A DNA stretch of 64,000 bases. It comes from CAYOWQ01 sp964407695 (lineage in GTDB: Bacteria; Planctomycetota; Phycisphaerae; Phycisphaerales; SM1A02). How positions within the stretch are numbered: position 1 is the stretch's first letter; the number at the start of each line of letters is the position of its first letter. The notes beneath the pieces are model-generated. The model was not told the origin of the DNA, made no database searches, and was given only the letters and a program-made list of their open reading frames with translations. Of the stretch, positions 8,196 to 17,303 are shown one piece after another. Both the position numbers and the translations under genes were made by a program. Location: positions 186,001 through 250,000 of the forward strand of contig CAYOWQ010000003.1 in assembly GCA_964407695.1 (NCBI GenBank), in the 5' to 3' direction.

Positions 8196-9473
8196 ATGAA
8201 GACCCGACGTTCCGAGCAACTTTATGAGTCAGCCCGCGCCGTGATGCCCGGCGGCGTCAACAGCCCGGTTCGCGCCTTCGCGGCCGTTGGCGGCCGACCC
8301 AGATTCGTGACACGGGCCAGCGGTGCGTGGATCGAGGATGCTGACGGAAACCGGTATGTCGACCTGGTTGGCTCGTGGGGTCCTGCCATCGTGGGGCATG
8401 CCCATCCGGATGTTGTGATGGCGGTTCAGGAAGCGGCCGCCAGGGGACTTTCGTTCGGAGCCTGTCACGAGAATGAACAGAGACTCGGGGCACTCATTCT
8501 TTCTGCATTCCCACAGGGCCAGCTCATCCGATTCGTCACCAGTGGCACCGAAGCCGCCATGAGCGCGATCCGCCTGGCCCGCGCCGCCACCGGCAGATCA
8601 CGAATCGTCAAGTTCGCGGGCTGCTATCACGGCCATGTTGATTCGCTCTTGGTCAGCGCCGGCTCGGGATCGGCCACGCTCGCGCAGCCCGATTCGGCAG
8701 GTGTTCCGCCCGGAATTGCCTCATTGTCCGTGGTTGTTGACTACAACGATGCCGACGCGGTGGCGAAGGCCATGGAGATGCATCGAGGAGAAATCGCCGG
8801 AGTGATCGTGGAGCCGGTGGCGGGAAACATGGGTCTGGTGCTGCCTCAACCGGGATTTCTGGAACAGCTTCGGTCCGTCTGCGATCAGCATGGGGCCCTT
8901 CTGATTTATGACGAGGTGATGACCGGGTTCCGGGTAGCGTGGGGAGGCTACCAATCGACCCATGCAGTTCAGCCGGATATCACCTGTCTGGGAAAGGTCA
9001 TCGGCGGCGGGCTTCCCGTGGCCGCATACATGGCCCGTGATGAGCTGATGAACTTTGTGAGTCCCGTCGGTCCGATGTATCAGGCCGGTACGCTGAGCGG
9101 AAATCCGCTGGGGATGGCCGCCGGTCTGGCGACGCTGCGCCTGTGTGCAGCGCCGGGCTTCTACGACCGACTGGATGCGACGGCAGTCTCGCTTGGTGCC
9201 GGGTTTTGCGCCATTTCCAACAGCGTTGGAGCGACACATTGCGGCGGGATGCTTGGAATTCACCTCGATCGTGGTGATTGGACCTCATGGCGGGAAATTT
9301 CTCGCATCGACCGGAATCGCTATGCGCGTTTCTTTCATTCCATGCTCGATCGCGGGGTGTGGCTGCCGCCCTCCCCGTTTGAGGCGATGTTTGTTTCCGA
9401 TGCACACGGAAAGGCCGAAATTCAACACATTCTGACCGCCGCCAACGATTCGATGCGGGAGCTCGACGCATGA
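8196..9473 (+). CDS. hemL: Glutamate-1-semialdehyde 2,1-aminomutase
   Basis: 425 residues, PLP class III aminotransferase fold. The start region MPGGVNSPVRAF, substrate/PLP segments FVTSGTEAAMSAIRLAR and CYHGHVDSLLV, the PLP-ring Asp in LLIYDEVMTGFRVA and the Schiff-base lysine in CLGKVIGGGLPV are all diagnostic of HemL. It converts glutamate-1-semialdehyde to 5-aminolevulinate in the C5 route; its partner HemA is in the facing operon. First gene of hemL-hemC-hemD; the stop overlaps the hemC start by 4 bp. Length is normal. Confidence 0.97.
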   Translation: MKTRRSEQLYESARAVMPGGVNSPVRAFAAVGGRPRFVTRASGAWIEDADGNRYVDLVGSWGPAIVGHAHPDVVMAVQEAAARGLSFGACHENEQRLGALILSAFPQGQLIRFVTSGTEAAMSAIRLARAATGRSRIVKFAGCYHGHVDSLLVSAGSGSATLAQPDSAGVPPGIASLSVVVDYNDADAVAKAMEMHRGEIAGVIVEPVAGNMGLVLPQPGFLEQLRSVCDQHGALLIYDEVMTGFRVAWGGYQSTHAVQPDITCLGKVIGGGLPVAAYMARDELMNFVSPVGPMYQAGTLSGNPLGMAAGLATLRLCAAPGFYDRLDATAVSLGAGFCAISNSVGATHCGGMLGIHLDRGDWTSWREISRIDRNRYARFFHSMLDRGVWLPPSPFEAMFVSDAHGKAEIQHILTAANDSMRELDA

Positions 9474-10354
9474 AACCCCTTCGAATCGGAACCCGCGGCA
9501 GTGCGCTTGCCTTGAAGCAGGTCGAGATCGTTGTTGACCTGCTTCGGAAAGCCGATCCGACGATGATCCATGAGGTGGTGATCATCAACACCCATGCGGA
9601 TGTGCATCAGGATCAGCCGATCGACGAGGATTGGCCCATCGGTGGCTTCACCAGCGCGATTGAGGACGAACTTCTCTCAGGCAGGGTCGATCTCGCCGTC
9701 CATAGCTGCAAGGATCTGCCGACGGAAATGCCCCGCGGTCTCGTGATCGCCGCGATCCCGCAGCGTGAAGAACCGGGGGATGTCGTCATCAGTCGTGAGC
9801 CGTTTCAGATCGACCGCATTCCGCCAGGTTGGCGCATCGGTACAAGCAGCAGTCGGCGCGCTGCACAGATTCGCCAACTCGGCGCCGTCGAGATCGTGTC
9901 CATTCGCGGCAATGTGCCGACTCGGATCGCCAAGCTGAAGGAGCACCCGGAGGATTTCGACGCGATTGTGCTGGCGGCCGCCGGCCTCCATCGCCTTGGA
10001 TTGAATCCGGCCCATCGCGTCGATCTGCCCCTCGAACGATTCCCGACGTCTCCCGGTCAGGGCGCGCTGGCGGTTCAGACGCGAGATTGCGGCGAAGCGA
10101 GAGATCTCGCTTCGAGATCGAATCATGGCAACGCTTTTTGCGAGGTCCTGACCGAACGAGCCATCTTGCGGGAGGTCGGCGGTGGATGCGGCACACCGCT
10201 TGCGGCGACGGCGAGATGCCTCGACGGCGGCATTCACGTGCATGCACAACTTTTTGATCGGGATGGCATCATGAGCGAGGTGCGAATGATGGGTGACGAA
10301 CCGCAATCACTTGGTTGCCGAGTCGCCAAAGCCTTGACGTTGCGGAACCGATGA
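9470..10354 (+). CDS. hemC: Hydroxymethylbilane synthase (porphobilinogen deaminase)
   Basis: 294 residues. Landmarks: RIGTRGSALALKQ at the start, DLAVHSCKDLPTEMP, GTSSSRRAAQI, SIRGNVPTR and the dipyrromethane-cofactor cysteine in VGGGCGTPLAA (near residue 240). The enzyme joins four porphobilinogen units to hydroxymethylbilane. It is coupled by 4-bp ATGA overlaps to hemL upstream and hemD downstream, so the three proteins are made from one transcript. It is near the short end of the family. Confidence 0.97.
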   Translation: MKPLRIGTRGSALALKQVEIVVDLLRKADPTMIHEVVIINTHADVHQDQPIDEDWPIGGFTSAIEDELLSGRVDLAVHSCKDLPTEMPRGLVIAAIPQREEPGDVVISREPFQIDRIPPGWRIGTSSSRRAAQIRQLGAVEIVSIRGNVPTRIAKLKEHPEDFDAIVLAAAGLHRLGLNPAHRVDLPLERFPTSPGQGALAVQTRDCGEARDLASRSNHGNAFCEVLTERAILREVGGGCGTPLAATARCLDGGIHVHAQLFDRDGIMSEVRMMGDEPQSLGCRVAKALTLRNR

Positions 10355-11040
10355 TGAGCCTTATGCCCCCGCCGACTGTCTGGGTCACCCGAGATGAGTC
10401 AATCGACGGTCCATTGTGCTGGGCGCTGAAAACAGTGGGGCTGACACCCATCCTTGCTCCGGTGATTCGGCGGGTGCCACGGCCGCAGGCGCGCGAAGCC
10501 CTGGCGGCCGCCGCACCTTCTGACCTTGTGCTTTTCACAAGTCCATTCGCCATCGAGGTGGTTGGAGCGCCGCAGTCCTGTCGGCGCGCCGCCGTCGTTG
10601 GTGTGTCTACCGCCAAGGCTGCAACCTCTCTGGGCTATGAAGTGGTTGTGGCATCAGTGGGTGGGTTGTCGCGGCTCATCAGCGCGATCAACCAGGAGCC
10701 GAAAGCCCAAACCATCTGGCACCCATGCTCCGACGTGGCTGAGGTGATTTCGCCAATCCCGGGAGCAGCGGTGATGCGAGTGCACGCCTACGACACACAT
10801 CCCATCGCCTGGGATGCATCGGCTGTCCAGACGGTGAACATGATTGCCGTCGCCAGCCCGTCTGCCGTCCGCGCCATCGGGTTCCGCAGGCAGCCGTTCG
10901 CGTCCATCGGACCGACGACATCGCAAGCGATACGGATGCTGGGAATCGAACCCGCCATGGAAGCCGAAGAGGCTTCCTTTGAGAGCCTCGCGAATGCGAT
11001 TGCCGATTACTTCATCGATTCACGCCACCAGCGGGCATAG
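10351..11040 (+). CDS. hemD: Uroporphyrinogen-III synthase
   Basis: 229 residues. HemD is poorly conserved in sequence; here it is supported by position after hemC and by the two-lobed pattern: WVTRD at the N-terminus, LVLFTSPFAIEVV near residue 58, IAVASPSAVRAIG near 165 and FASIGPTTSQAIRMLG near 180. It closes and inverts ring D of hydroxymethylbilane. The ATG at 10351 overlaps the hemC stop (ATGATGA); an ATG three bases later is equally possible. Its 3' end overlaps the convergent hemB by 34 bp, leaving no room for a separate terminator. Confidence 0.88.
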   Translation: MMSLMPPPTVWVTRDESIDGPLCWALKTVGLTPILAPVIRRVPRPQAREALAAAAPSDLVLFTSPFAIEVVGAPQSCRRAAVVGVSTAKAATSLGYEVVVASVGGLSRLISAINQEPKAQTIWHPCSDVAEVISPIPGAAVMRVHAYDTHPIAWDASAVQTVNMIAVASPSAVRAIGFRRQPFASIGPTTSQAIRMLGIEPAMEAEEASFESLANAIADYFIDSRHQRA

Positions 11041-12047
11041 TCGACGGCGGCATAGGAAAAGATGAGGTCGGCGCCGGATCGACGAAGAGCCATAAGCGAC
11101 TCCGTCATCGCCATTCGAGCGTCGATCCAACCGCGCAACCCTGCCGCATGGATCATCGCGTATTCGCCGCTCACCTGATAGGCCGCGATGGGAAGGGTAG
11201 TGACCCTGCGGATTCTGGCGATGATGTCGAGGCACGGCATTCCGGGTTTCACCATCACGATGTCCGCGCCTTCGGCTTCGTCAAGCTCAACCTCGCGCTC
11301 TGCCTCGCGGGCATTGGCCGGGTCGACCTGATACGACTTCTTGTCGGTGGGGATCCCCGGCGCATCGACGGGCGCTGAGTCGAGGGCCTGTCGGAACGGG
11401 CCGTAGAAGGACGAGGCATATTTCACGGCATAGGAGATGATGCCGGTGTCAACCTTGCCACGCTCGTCGAGGGCATCTCGAATGGCGCCGATGCGGCCAT
11501 CCATCATGTCGGAAGGTGCGACGAAATCTGCACCGGCCTCTGCATGGAGCACCGCCATCTTCATCAGGATTTCAACGGTCTCGTCATTCGCGACCTGTCC
11601 ATCTACGACGATTCCATCGTGGCCGTGCGAAGAATAGGGATCGAGTGCCACATCCGTGATCAGGCAGATTTCGGGCAGGCAGGCCTTCAGTCGTCTGACA
11701 GCGCGAAGGAGGAGGTTCTCGGGATTCAGCGCTTCCGCTCCGTCGGCGGATTTCAATTCGTCGTCAATTCGTGGGAAAAGCGCGATGGCCTTAATCCCGA
11801 GGTCGGATGCCACAGTGATCTCATGCACCGCCTCGTCGATGGAGAGGCGGTGGCGCCCGGGCATGGCTTCAACGGGTTCGCGTCGACCGGATCCCTCCAC
11901 GAGGAAGAGAGGCCACACGAGCTGCGACGGAAGCAGGGTCGACTCGCGCACCAGCGATCGGATGGCTTCGGTTCGACGCAACCGACGCGGACGTAAGCGC
12001 TGCCGCCATTGGCCCAGGTCAATCTCTGAGCGCTCTCCGCCCATCAT
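11007..12047 (-). CDS. hemB: Delta-aminolevulinic acid dehydratase (porphobilinogen synthase), zinc-independent type
   Basis: 346 residues. The two Schiff-base lysines sit in SYAVKYASSFYGPFR and DIVMVKPGMPCLD. The metal-site segment reads DVALDPYSSHGHDG: the cysteines of the zinc enzyme are replaced by Ala/Asp, so by family knowledge this is the Mg2+/K+-dependent class. It condenses two 5-aminolevulinates to porphobilinogen. Start at 12047 (MMGGERSE) overlaps the hemA stop by 4 bp; further upstream in-frame starts would run deep into hemA. Last gene of the cysH-to-hemB operon. Confidence 0.96.
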   Translation of the reverse strand: MMGGERSEIDLGQWRQRLRPRRLRRTEAIRSLVRESTLLPSQLVWPLFLVEGSGRREPVEAMPGRHRLSIDEAVHEITVASDLGIKAIALFPRIDDELKSADGAEALNPENLLLRAVRRLKACLPEICLITDVALDPYSSHGHDGIVVDGQVANDETVEILMKMAVLHAEAGADFVAPSDMMDGRIGAIRDALDERGKVDTGIISYAVKYASSFYGPFRQALDSAPVDAPGIPTDKKSYQVDPANAREAEREVELDEAEGADIVMVKPGMPCLDIIARIRRVTTLPIAAYQVSGEYAMIHAAGLRGWIDARMAMTESLMALRRSGADLIFSYAAVDYARWWRESMK

Positions 12048-13171
12048 GATGCGTCTCCGGAGGAGCGTTGTGATCGTCGCCCAATGTGGCGGTCCGGGTC
12101 CTTCGCCGGGCGAGAATAGCCTACACGGGATCCAAGCAGGTGATCCACCACATCCTGCGCTTCGTCCGCCCGTGCCTGCCGACCGAGTTGATTCACGTAT
12201 TCGTGAATGGGATGAACACATCGCGCTGCGGTATGCCGAATCGCCCGCCGAATCTTCTCCGCCTCATGGGAAGGGAGTTGGGAGAGGATCGGCGTCAATC
12301 GGGAAAGCTCCGCCGCGATGACTTCAGCCTTGAACTTTCCGATCGCCAGGGCCTGATGTGAAATTCCCGGCGAGACGGCTTCGGCAAGCGCGGCGTCGGC
12401 CAGGGCAGGTATGCGATGAGCAACTCGGGCGAGCGTTTCGCGCTGCGGAAGCAGCATCCGTTCATGCCTCTCCACGAGGCCATCGAGTTTCAGGTCAGCG
12501 TTCACCAATACCGGCGGGCAGGAAACATCGAGAACCTTCTGCGTCGCTCGAACCGTACATGGCATGGAATCATGTCGAGTCGACGTGGCCCCGATGACCA
12601 GATCAAATGTCTCAGCCTGCAACAACTCTGCCAGATCCGCGAATGGGACCTGCCGAACCGATTCGAATCCACATTGAATGAACCTGTCCCAGATGGTGGT
12701 TGAAAGTCGACCGCGACCGACGATCAACACTTCGCTCCTTCGGTTCAGGTCGCTGATCTCGCACAGGATCACGTCCGGCAGTTCCAGAATTGGTGTCGAT
12801 TCACGAACCCGCGCCCGCAGGTCGGCTCCGACCCGAAGGGCAGACCGCACGAGCTTCGACAGGCGAGCCGACGCCTGGCTCCTGCGTTGGGCGGCGCGAA
12901 GAGCACGTCGAACCTGATCCGCAACCGCCTGCTCACCCGGAATATTGCTGAGCATTCCAGCGCAGATTGCGAACAAACGCTCCGCGGCGTCAGTCCCCGA
13001 AGCGATGCATCGGCCGCCAAGCGACACCTGCCCGCCAAGGACAAAGATCTCGTTTCGAAGGCACGTGCTGAGGCAGATCGCGGCCGCGCCGTTCTCACAC
13101 GCGCGCTCCGCGGCTTCGCGGGCCGAATGTCTGTCGGCGAATGCCCAGCACATCAAGGTCGCAGCGTTCAT
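12044..13171 (-). CDS. hemA: Glutamyl-tRNA reductase (divergent, short)
   Basis: 375 residues, shorter than the common about 420. The catalytic cysteine is in LSTCLRNEIFV near residue 38, matching the family STCNRxE pattern with Leu for Asn. A Rossmann start VLIVGRGRLSTTIW, the segment LVIGATS and a helical C-terminal dimerisation region complete the order of domains. It reduces glutamyl-tRNA to glutamate-1-semialdehyde using NADPH, the substrate of HemL in the facing operon. It is coupled by 4-bp overlaps to the SUMT fusion upstream and hemB downstream. Several normally invariant residues differ, but position and catalytic motif make the call firm. Confidence 0.9.
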   Translation of the reverse strand: MNAATLMCWAFADRHSAREAAERACENGAAAICLSTCLRNEIFVLGGQVSLGGRCIASGTDAAERLFAICAGMLSNIPGEQAVADQVRRALRAAQRRSQASARLSKLVRSALRVGADLRARVRESTPILELPDVILCEISDLNRRSEVLIVGRGRLSTTIWDRFIQCGFESVRQVPFADLAELLQAETFDLVIGATSTRHDSMPCTVRATQKVLDVSCPPVLVNADLKLDGLVERHERMLLPQRETLARVAHRIPALADAALAEAVSPGISHQALAIGKFKAEVIAAELSRLTPILSQLPSHEAEKIRRAIRHTAARCVHPIHEYVNQLGRQARADEAQDVVDHLLGSRVGYSRPAKDPDRHIGRRSQRSSGDAS

Positions 13172-14721
13172 GCGTGCGCCCTTTCGGCCAGAAGCTGTTC
13201 GCGAAGGAGCACAACATCACCCACGAGTGTGACGACCGGTGAAGGCAGACTCTCCGCAGCCACCAGCGTGGCGATGGTTCGCAGCGTTCCGGCGATTTCC
13301 TTCTGATCAGCGCACGTCGCCCGAGAAATCGCGATGACCGGTGTTTCCGGATCTCGGCCAAGCCCGATCAACCGGTCGGCCACGCGCCGCAGTTCCGCCA
13401 GTCCCATATAGATGCACAACGTATCCGCGTGCGCGACCGTGTCGATCTGCACTTCATCGCCCGGCGTGTTGGCTGGATGCTCCCAGTCCGTCACCGCCGT
13501 CACAAGGGCCACCGAAGCACTCACCCCGCGATGGGTCACGGGTACGCCACAGGCCGCGCCTGCCGCCAGCGCGCTGGTCACGCCGGGAATGACCTCGCAG
13601 GGAATACCCGACTCGACACAGGCCATGGCCTCCTCGCCGCCGCGGCCGAAGACGAACGGGTCTCCGCCTTTCAATCTGACAACGTGTCGGCCTCGCCGAG
13701 CATGGTCAAGGATGAGTTCGTTGATCCAAGGCTGGCTCGGGGTCGGACGGCCGGCATGCTTGCCGACATCAATGCGCTCGGCGCGACTCGGCGCCTCCTC
13801 AAGCAGTGCTCGTGGAGCAAGCCGGTCATACAGGACGACGTCAGCGCATCGCAGCGCCTTCAGCCCCTTCACCGTGATGAGTTCGGGATCGCCGGGGCCC
13901 GCTCCGATCAGGGTCACGCGGCCAGTGTGCTCTGCCGGAACCGAATGTGAATCACGAGCTGACTCGATCGCATGTCGAGCCTGATGTTCAATGATTTCGA
14001 CGAGCTGTTCCGACTCTCCGACGGCAACTCCGAAGTGCACCGTTCGACCCTCGACCATTGCCTTGCGGCAGCCCTTCGGCAATCCGAGTGCAAGCGGGAT
14101 GTCGTCGGCGCCATGACCACCGGACGCGATCAGAAATGGCACGACCACCACCGTCTCCCCCTGCGGAATCACATCCATCGCATCCGCAATTGTCGGATCC
14201 TGCTCGAGAAATGCCGCTCGCACCGAGGCGAATCGGCCTGTGCCCGCAAGGGAATGAGCATGGCGAAGAGCTGTGGCCCCGCTTCGTTGCGGATCTCTCC
14301 GAGTGCCATGCCCGACCACAAGGATGTGGATGCCGCCAGTATTCGCCTCGCCGGTGTGAGGTCGTGCCTCAGCGGCGATCAGCGCGGGTATCAATGAGGA
14401 CTCGCCCACAGGTGACGAGATCACCACGCCTTGCGCGCGATCGGGGTCTGCCGCCCGAATCTCCTGCGGGAGAATGGTTGTCGCGTAATAGCCCGATGCC
14501 GTCATCACGGGAACAACAACAATCTCACCGGACGACGTCAGCGAGAAAAGATCGCGAAAGTGGGGGGCCTGTTTCCAGTAGATGCACAAGACATCCTTCC
14601 ACCGTCCCGTGCAGCGCAGGTGTGCCGCATGCCGCTCGACCGGCGCGCTGCATCGCGGATCGTCCTTCGATCCATGAGCCGCCAGAACCAGCGTGTACGT
14701 TTGCGATTTCACGATGATCAT
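13168..14721 (-). CDS. Fusion of two CbiX-type sirohydrochlorin chelatase domains and uroporphyrinogen-III C-methyltransferase
   Basis: 517 residues in three parts. Residues about 10-125: CbiX-like domain with LAAHGSKDD, but the second active-site histidine position reads SGYYATTILP. Residues about 130-255: second CbiX domain with VVGHGTRRD and an intact SGGHGADDIP. Residues about 268-510: SUMT/CobA with LIGAGPGDPELITVKG, VRLKGGDPFVFGRGGEE and EVIPGVTSA. The protein could methylate uroporphyrinogen III to precorrin-2 and insert metal into sirohydrochlorin; no precorrin-2 dehydrogenase domain is present, so that step must be encoded elsewhere. It follows sulfite reductase with a one-base TGATG overlap and precedes hemA with ATGA. 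This is an unusual domain combination. Confidence 0.92.
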   Translation of the reverse strand: MIIVKSQTYTLVLAAHGSKDDPRCSAPVERHAAHLRCTGRWKDVLCIYWKQAPHFRDLFSLTSSGEIVVVPVMTASGYYATTILPQEIRAADPDRAQGVVISSPVGESSLIPALIAAEARPHTGEANTGGIHILVVGHGTRRDPQRSGATALRHAHSLAGTGRFASVRAAFLEQDPTIADAMDVIPQGETVVVVPFLIASGGHGADDIPLALGLPKGCRKAMVEGRTVHFGVAVGESEQLVEIIEHQARHAIESARDSHSVPAEHTGRVTLIGAGPGDPELITVKGLKALRCADVVLYDRLAPRALLEEAPSRAERIDVGKHAGRPTPSQPWINELILDHARRGRHVVRLKGGDPFVFGRGGEEAMACVESGIPCEVIPGVTSALAAGAACGVPVTHRGVSASVALVTAVTDWEHPANTPGDEVQIDTVAHADTLCIYMGLAELRRVADRLIGLGRDPETPVIAISRATCADQKEIAGTLRTIATLVAAESLPSPVVTLVGDVVLLREQLLAERAHA

Positions 14722-16559
14722 CAGCCGATGGGTTCGCCGCGAAGCGTTGGGTTATAGAGATCCTTTGCGCCGGTCAGAAGTCGCCGCGGTTCGCGACGGC
14801 CGCTCTTGCGATGCCAGAAATCCCCAAGCGACTCGCCCGCATTGCGCTCGTCTCGAAATGCCTCAAGAACCGGGCGGAGCACCGCCAGGATGTCCGCCTC
14901 ATTCGCCTTCTCAGCCAGGAGATCGACAAGTCGGTCCCCGGCGAGTCGGCCGCCGCAATAGATGTCGTAGACACCCGGAGCCCGACCCACAAGACCGATA
15001 TCCGGGGTATAGGGCCTCGCACAGCCATTGGGACAGCCCGTCATCCGCACCGAAATCTCAGCATCCGAAAGGCCGAGTTCATCCAGGAGACCCTCAAGTG
15101 AATCAAGGAGGCCCGGCATCGTTCGCTCGGCTTCTCCAAGGGCCAGGCCGCACGTGGGAAGCGCGGGACAGGCCATGGCATTCCGCCGAAGCTTCGAGAC
15201 GTCATCCACCAGTGGAACACCGTGGTCGCGCAGGACCTCGATCAGCCTTGCCTTCTTCCCGGGCTCAATGTGGGTGAGGAGCATGTTCTGGCCTGCGGTG
15301 ATTCGGACGCCGCAACGAAGCTCATCGACGACGGCCCGAACTCCGGAGAGTTTTCGACTTTCGTCGTCGTCTCGAAGCCGACCGTTCTCGACCCACAGAC
15401 CATAGGTGAGCAATCCGTCGCCCTGATCGGTCCAACCGACGTGGTCTTGGTATCCGATCGGCCCCGTATCTATCGGCGTGTGAAGTGGGAAACTCGCTCG
15501 ACGTCGGAATTCTTCGCGGAACCAATCAACGCCGAACTCTTCAACGGCGTATTTGAGACGAGCGTGCCGACGATCCTCGCGGTCTCCATAGTCGCGGTAG
15601 ATCTCGATCACGATCCGGGTGGCCTCGACGATTCGCTCCGGGTCGATCGCCCCGATGAAGGACCCAAGCCGAGCGAACGTATCCGCCTTGCGGTGGGTCA
15701 TGCCGAGCCCGCCGCCTGCCAGCAGGTTGTAGGCCTTGACGTCCCGCGTGCCATGGTCAATCACGGCGATGAAACCGCAATCGTTGGTGAACACATCCAC
15801 GCAATTGTCATCCTGCATGGCGATTGCAACCTTGAATTTGCGCGGCAGATACACCTTGCCGTACCACGGTTCAACCTCGAATTCATCGGCCTTCGCCCGA
15901 GCATCGGCATCGGACAGCATGGGGTCACCCGGCTTCAGCTTCTCGCCATTCAGCCAGATGTCGTGATAGGCCGTGGTCTTCGGGGCCAACGCGAGGGCAA
16001 TCTCCTCCGCATGACGCTGAACCGTTCGGCGCGCTGGATCGGTGTCAATCGCCGGGCAGCACATCACGTTTCGCATCACATCACCACACGCAGCCAGCGT
16101 GCTGATCAGCGCCTCGTTCATCCCGCGAATCAGGTTTCGGGCGTCGCCAAGCACCACGCCGTGATACTGAATCGATTGCCGGGTTGTAAGCCGGATGGAT
16201 CCATGGGCCAGCCGGCGACTGAGATCGTCAAGCACGAGATACTGATCAGGCTTCAGAATACCGCCCGGGATTCGAGCGCGAACCATCAGCGTGTATTCTC
16301 GCTCGGCCTTTTCAAGGCCTCCGGTGCCTCGCGATGCCGCCCGCTCGTCACGGTCGTATTGCTGATAGATGCCGTGGAATTTCAGGACGCTCAGATCCTC
16401 GTCATCGAATTTCCGAGCCTCGGGATTGTCGAGCGTCTGGCCCAGCCCGCCGCGCAGGTAGTCGCTGTGAAGCTTGTGCTCTTCAACCTTGGAAGGTTTC
16501 GGTGGCAGCCGCCTCGGCGTCGGACGTTGCTCGGCTTCGTGCTGACCGTTGTCGCTCAT
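14721..16559 (-). CDS. Assimilatory sulfite reductase, siroheme/4Fe-4S subunit
   Basis: 612 residues with two nitrite/sulfite reductase ferredoxin-like half-domains. The cluster/siroheme cysteines appear as ACPALPTCGLA (C-x5-C, near residue 460) and TGCPNGCARPY (C-x3-C, near 505). LTTRQSIQYHGV near residue 123 is the substrate-side segment and CGDVMRNVMCCP follows. The enzyme reduces sulfite to sulfide with six electrons. It resembles CysI/ferredoxin-dependent Sir; no flavoprotein CysJ is nearby, so ferredoxin may be the donor (inference). Lies between cysH and the siroheme-synthesis fusion, which would supply its cofactor. Confidence 0.93.
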   Translation of the reverse strand: MSDNGQHEAEQRPTPRRLPPKPSKVEEHKLHSDYLRGGLGQTLDNPEARKFDDEDLSVLKFHGIYQQYDRDERAASRGTGGLEKAEREYTLMVRARIPGGILKPDQYLVLDDLSRRLAHGSIRLTTRQSIQYHGVVLGDARNLIRGMNEALISTLAACGDVMRNVMCCPAIDTDPARRTVQRHAEEIALALAPKTTAYHDIWLNGEKLKPGDPMLSDADARAKADEFEVEPWYGKVYLPRKFKVAIAMQDDNCVDVFTNDCGFIAVIDHGTRDVKAYNLLAGGGLGMTHRKADTFARLGSFIGAIDPERIVEATRIVIEIYRDYGDREDRRHARLKYAVEEFGVDWFREEFRRRASFPLHTPIDTGPIGYQDHVGWTDQGDGLLTYGLWVENGRLRDDDESRKLSGVRAVVDELRCGVRITAGQNMLLTHIEPGKKARLIEVLRDHGVPLVDDVSKLRRNAMACPALPTCGLALGEAERTMPGLLDSLEGLLDELGLSDAEISVRMTGCPNGCARPYTPDIGLVGRAPGVYDIYCGGRLAGDRLVDLLAEKANEADILAVLRPVLEAFRDERNAGESLGDFWHRKSGRREPRRLLTGAKDLYNPTLRGEPIG

Positions 16560-16580
16560 GCGCTCTCCTTGAATTCCCTT

Positions 16581-17303
16581 CTAGATGCCCGCCCCGTGCA
16601 GGCCGCACTCGGTCTTTCCGGTGTCCGCCCAACGACCTTCGCGGCTGTAATCCCACGCTGCAGCCCCTTCAACAGGCCTGGTGCAATGGGTGCAGCCGAT
16701 GGTCGGATAGTTCTTGTCGTGTAGTTCGTTATACGGAAGATCGCGAAGCTTGATGTAGTCGTACACATCCCGCCTCGACCAGGTTACGAGGGGGCAGATC
16801 TTGATCAATTGGTACTGCCAGTCCCAATCCACCACCTTCAGGTCGAGCCGGGTCGCGGATTGGCTCCGTCGCAGGGCAGTGAACCAGACATCCACGTTCT
16901 TGATGGCGCGGTCCAACGGCTCGATCTTCCGCATCCTGCAGCATGAATCGGGATCTCGTTTCCAAAGCTCGTCACCGAACTTCTCAGCCTGCTGTTGCGG
17001 ATCAAGCTGGGGGTGAATAGCCTCAAGTCGCAGGCTGGGAAATCGTTTCGCCAGCGTGTCGCGCAGACGCAGCGTCTCCTCGAAGAGGAACCCCGTGTCA
17101 ACATAGATCACCCGCAAATCAGGAATCTGTTGCACGAGTATGTCGATCAGTGCGATCCCTTCCATGCCGAACGACGTCGTCATGGCCATCGTCTGCCGCG
17201 TAAACCGGCTCACCGCCCAAGTCGTAATGGCAAACGGATCGCGCTCATCGGGCGGCTCTGCCGGCCGCCACGTGGCGAGATGAACCGTTCCGTTGTTGCC
17301 CAT
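16581..17303 (-). CDS. cysH: Assimilatory adenylyl-sulfate (APS) reductase, 4Fe-4S type
   Basis: 240 residues. Landmarks: TTSFGMEGIALID (phosphate loop), VIYVDTGFLFEET, the iron-sulfur cysteine pairs CCRMRK and IGCTHC, and the C-terminal catalytic cysteine in KTECGLH. The four cluster cysteines mark the bacterial APS-preferring reductases rather than the E. coli PAPS type. The ATG at 17303 (MGNNGTVHL) is chosen because upstream in-frame sequence has no family character. First gene of a five-gene overlapping operon; 21 bp separate it from sulfite reductase. A leader of about 230 nt precedes it. Confidence 0.94.
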   Translation of the reverse strand: MGNNGTVHLATWRPAEPPDERDPFAITTWAVSRFTRQTMAMTTSFGMEGIALIDILVQQIPDLRVIYVDTGFLFEETLRLRDTLAKRFPSLRLEAIHPQLDPQQQAEKFGDELWKRDPDSCCRMRKIEPLDRAIKNVDVWFTALRRSQSATRLDLKVVDWDWQYQLIKICPLVTWSRRDVYDYIKLRDLPYNELHDKNYPTIGCTHCTRPVEGAAAWDYSREGRWADTGKTECGLHGAGI

